The notes under the pieces are model-generated. The model was not told the DNA's origin and did not search any database. It worked only from the letters and a program-made list of their open reading frames with translations. Of a DNA stretch of 64,000 bases, positions 63,222 to 64,000 are shown in pieces (within the stretch, counting starts at the first letter, position 1; every line of letters starts with the position of its first letter). Source of the DNA: Pseudomonas fulva NBRC 16637 = DSM 17717 (GTDB taxonomy: Bacteria > Pseudomonadota > Gammaproteobacteria > Pseudomonadales > Pseudomonadaceae); the NCBI RefSeq assembly GCF_000730565.1, contig NZ_BBIQ01000014.1, positions 62,001 to 126,000 on the forward strand, given 5' to 3'. Both the position numbers and the translations under genes were made by a program.

Positions 63222-64000
63222 TTAATTTATTAAGCTTTTAACCCGATCAATAAGTCTTGCTGAGTTATGGTCATCACACCATTCAAAGAAAATTTTCTTC
63301 TTCCAATCATAACCAAGAGCCATCTCCGGGTGTACGTCAGAGTTTTTCTTCAATGCATTAAGAAGCGCTTCGAAGTCAGAGCACACGGGCCCAGGAAACA
63401 CATGCTCAAGCTCATAAAATAACCCACGCTCCACGCCTGAGTAGTACTCATAGTCATAAGCAAAGCTCACCATCGGCTTGCCCGTCAGCATGAAGTCTAT
63501 GAAGCAACTCGAGTAATCCGTGATAAGCAAGCGTGCGGATCTGTATAGGACCTCGACGTTAGGATAATGTTCATCGCTCAGATCCAGTGCGCCCAGTCGT
63601 TGCAACTGTTCCGCATAGGACCCCGAACGGTCAGCCATATGCTCTCGTACCCCAAGCACCAGGTCGTTCTCTTGCAGCCATCCCTCCAACTGCTTCAGCT
63701 CGTTTTCTGTGAACTGATAGCATGCATTAGCTGCTCCATTACGAAACGTCGGCATGAACAAAATCAGCCCGCGTCCTGCCAGCGCACTCTCGAGCGTTTG
63801 GCTCTCCGCCTGAAAATCCTTTGGCAATTTTTCGAAGTCGCGCAGAATAAAATCGTTCCGAGGAAGCCCCGTTTGCCATACGTCGTTGTAGCTCAACGGA
63901 TAGAAGGCCGCTGCCATGGCCATCGTGTCGATGCTCGATGAGCTGATCACGGCCCTGCAGCGGGCGTGCTCCTCAGCGATGGCATCACGCCTGTTCTGCT
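63222..64000 (-). CDS. CDP-glycerol glycerophosphotransferase family protein (partial, 5' end off window)
   Basis: The last 259 codons of a gene whose start lies beyond the right edge; the frame is open to base 64000. The sequence has the TagF/TagB-type C-terminal half: TGLPRNDFI, LFMPTFRNG, the LLITDYSSCFIDFMLTGKP signature and FAYDYEYYSGVERG. It would transfer glycerol phosphate from CDP-glycerol, perhaps as the primer enzyme for the larger fusion downstream. tagD follows after 2 bp. Confidence 0.88.
   Translation of the reverse strand, partial: QNRRDAIAEEHARCRAVISSSSIDTMAMAAAFYPLSYNDVWQTGLPRNDFILRDFEKLPKDFQAESQTLESALAGRGLILFMPTFRNGAANACYQFTENELKQLEGWLQENDLVLGVREHMADRSGSYAEQLQRLGALDLSDEHYPNVEVLYRSARLLITDYSSCFIDFMLTGKPMVSFAYDYEYYSGVERGLFYELEHVFPGPVCSDFEALLNALKKNSDVHPEMALGYDWKKKIFFEWCDDHNSARLIDRVKSLIN

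Noticed and set aside
1..64000. CRISPR arrays, insertion sequences, integrases and rRNA genes.
   Set aside because: No regularly spaced short repeats, no transposase or integrase motif, and no rRNA sequence were seen.

Overview
The window looks like a chromosome segment of a Pseudomonas, most likely the P. putida group. The evidence is the GC-rich coding, the protein sequences of XenA, Mqo, BamC and NadA, REP-like palindromes, and the gene order nadA / M48 protease / TusA-like / PerM / bcp / gcvR / dapA / bamC / MBL / purC. From about 55.6 kb to 63.2 kb the DNA becomes clearly AT-rich, which suggests horizontal acquisition.

Region 1 (1-9.55 kb) is a core housekeeping block: the tail of a DUF945-like gene, nadA, an M48 protease, a TusA-like protein, a PerM-type transporter, bcp, gcvR, dapA-bamC-MBL, purC, then tRNA-Ser(CGA) with its own promoter and a strong terminator. 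Region 2 (9.7-11.4 kb) is a small accessory patch behind the tRNA. It holds an ImmA/IrrE-type metallopeptidase overlapping a two-helix membrane protein, and the first of four copies of a small-protein cassette with a structured leader. Region 3 (11.7-24.7 kb) has a three-gene envelope operon; an amino-acid module (2OG-Fe(II) dioxygenase, GNAT, AzlCD-type exporter, divergent LysR); mqo; an ArsR/XenA pair around a perfect operator-like palindrome; a LysR; and moaB.

Region 4 (24.8-31.9 kb) has a 1561-residue DUF6543-like toxin candidate, then ihfB (without rpsA directly upstream), a LapA-domain protein and a beta-CASP metallo-beta-lactamase protein. Region 5 (32.2-63.9 kb) is a surface-polysaccharide locus. 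It supplies GDP-mannose (manC plus phosphomannomutase), an ABC exporter (Wzm/Wzt with a C-terminal binding domain), a methyltransferase with a coiled coil and a two-domain glycosyltransferase. It continues with two parallel undecaprenyl-linked sugar-modification modules, an O-acyltransferase broken by one stop codon, rmlBDAC, two more glycosyltransferases, and a teichoic-acid-like set (TagD, a 1403-residue TPR/glycerophosphotransferase/GT4 fusion, and a second glycerophosphotransferase running off the window).

The most interesting signal is a roughly 190-200 nt leader present four times on the minus strand (about 11.1-11.4, 47.8-48.1, 50.2-50.5 and 51.7-51.95 kb). Each copy has a sigma-70-like promoter with exactly 17 bp spacing. 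A hairpin starts about where transcription should begin. A 16-bp long-range stem is kept by compensatory changes, and a CTGTCAA segment can pair with either of two TTGACAG partners. Three copies lead into small genes that I can only place as DUF3077-like and KIVPDPP-type proteins. This resembles an undescribed cis-acting RNA and is the main candidate for a new system here.
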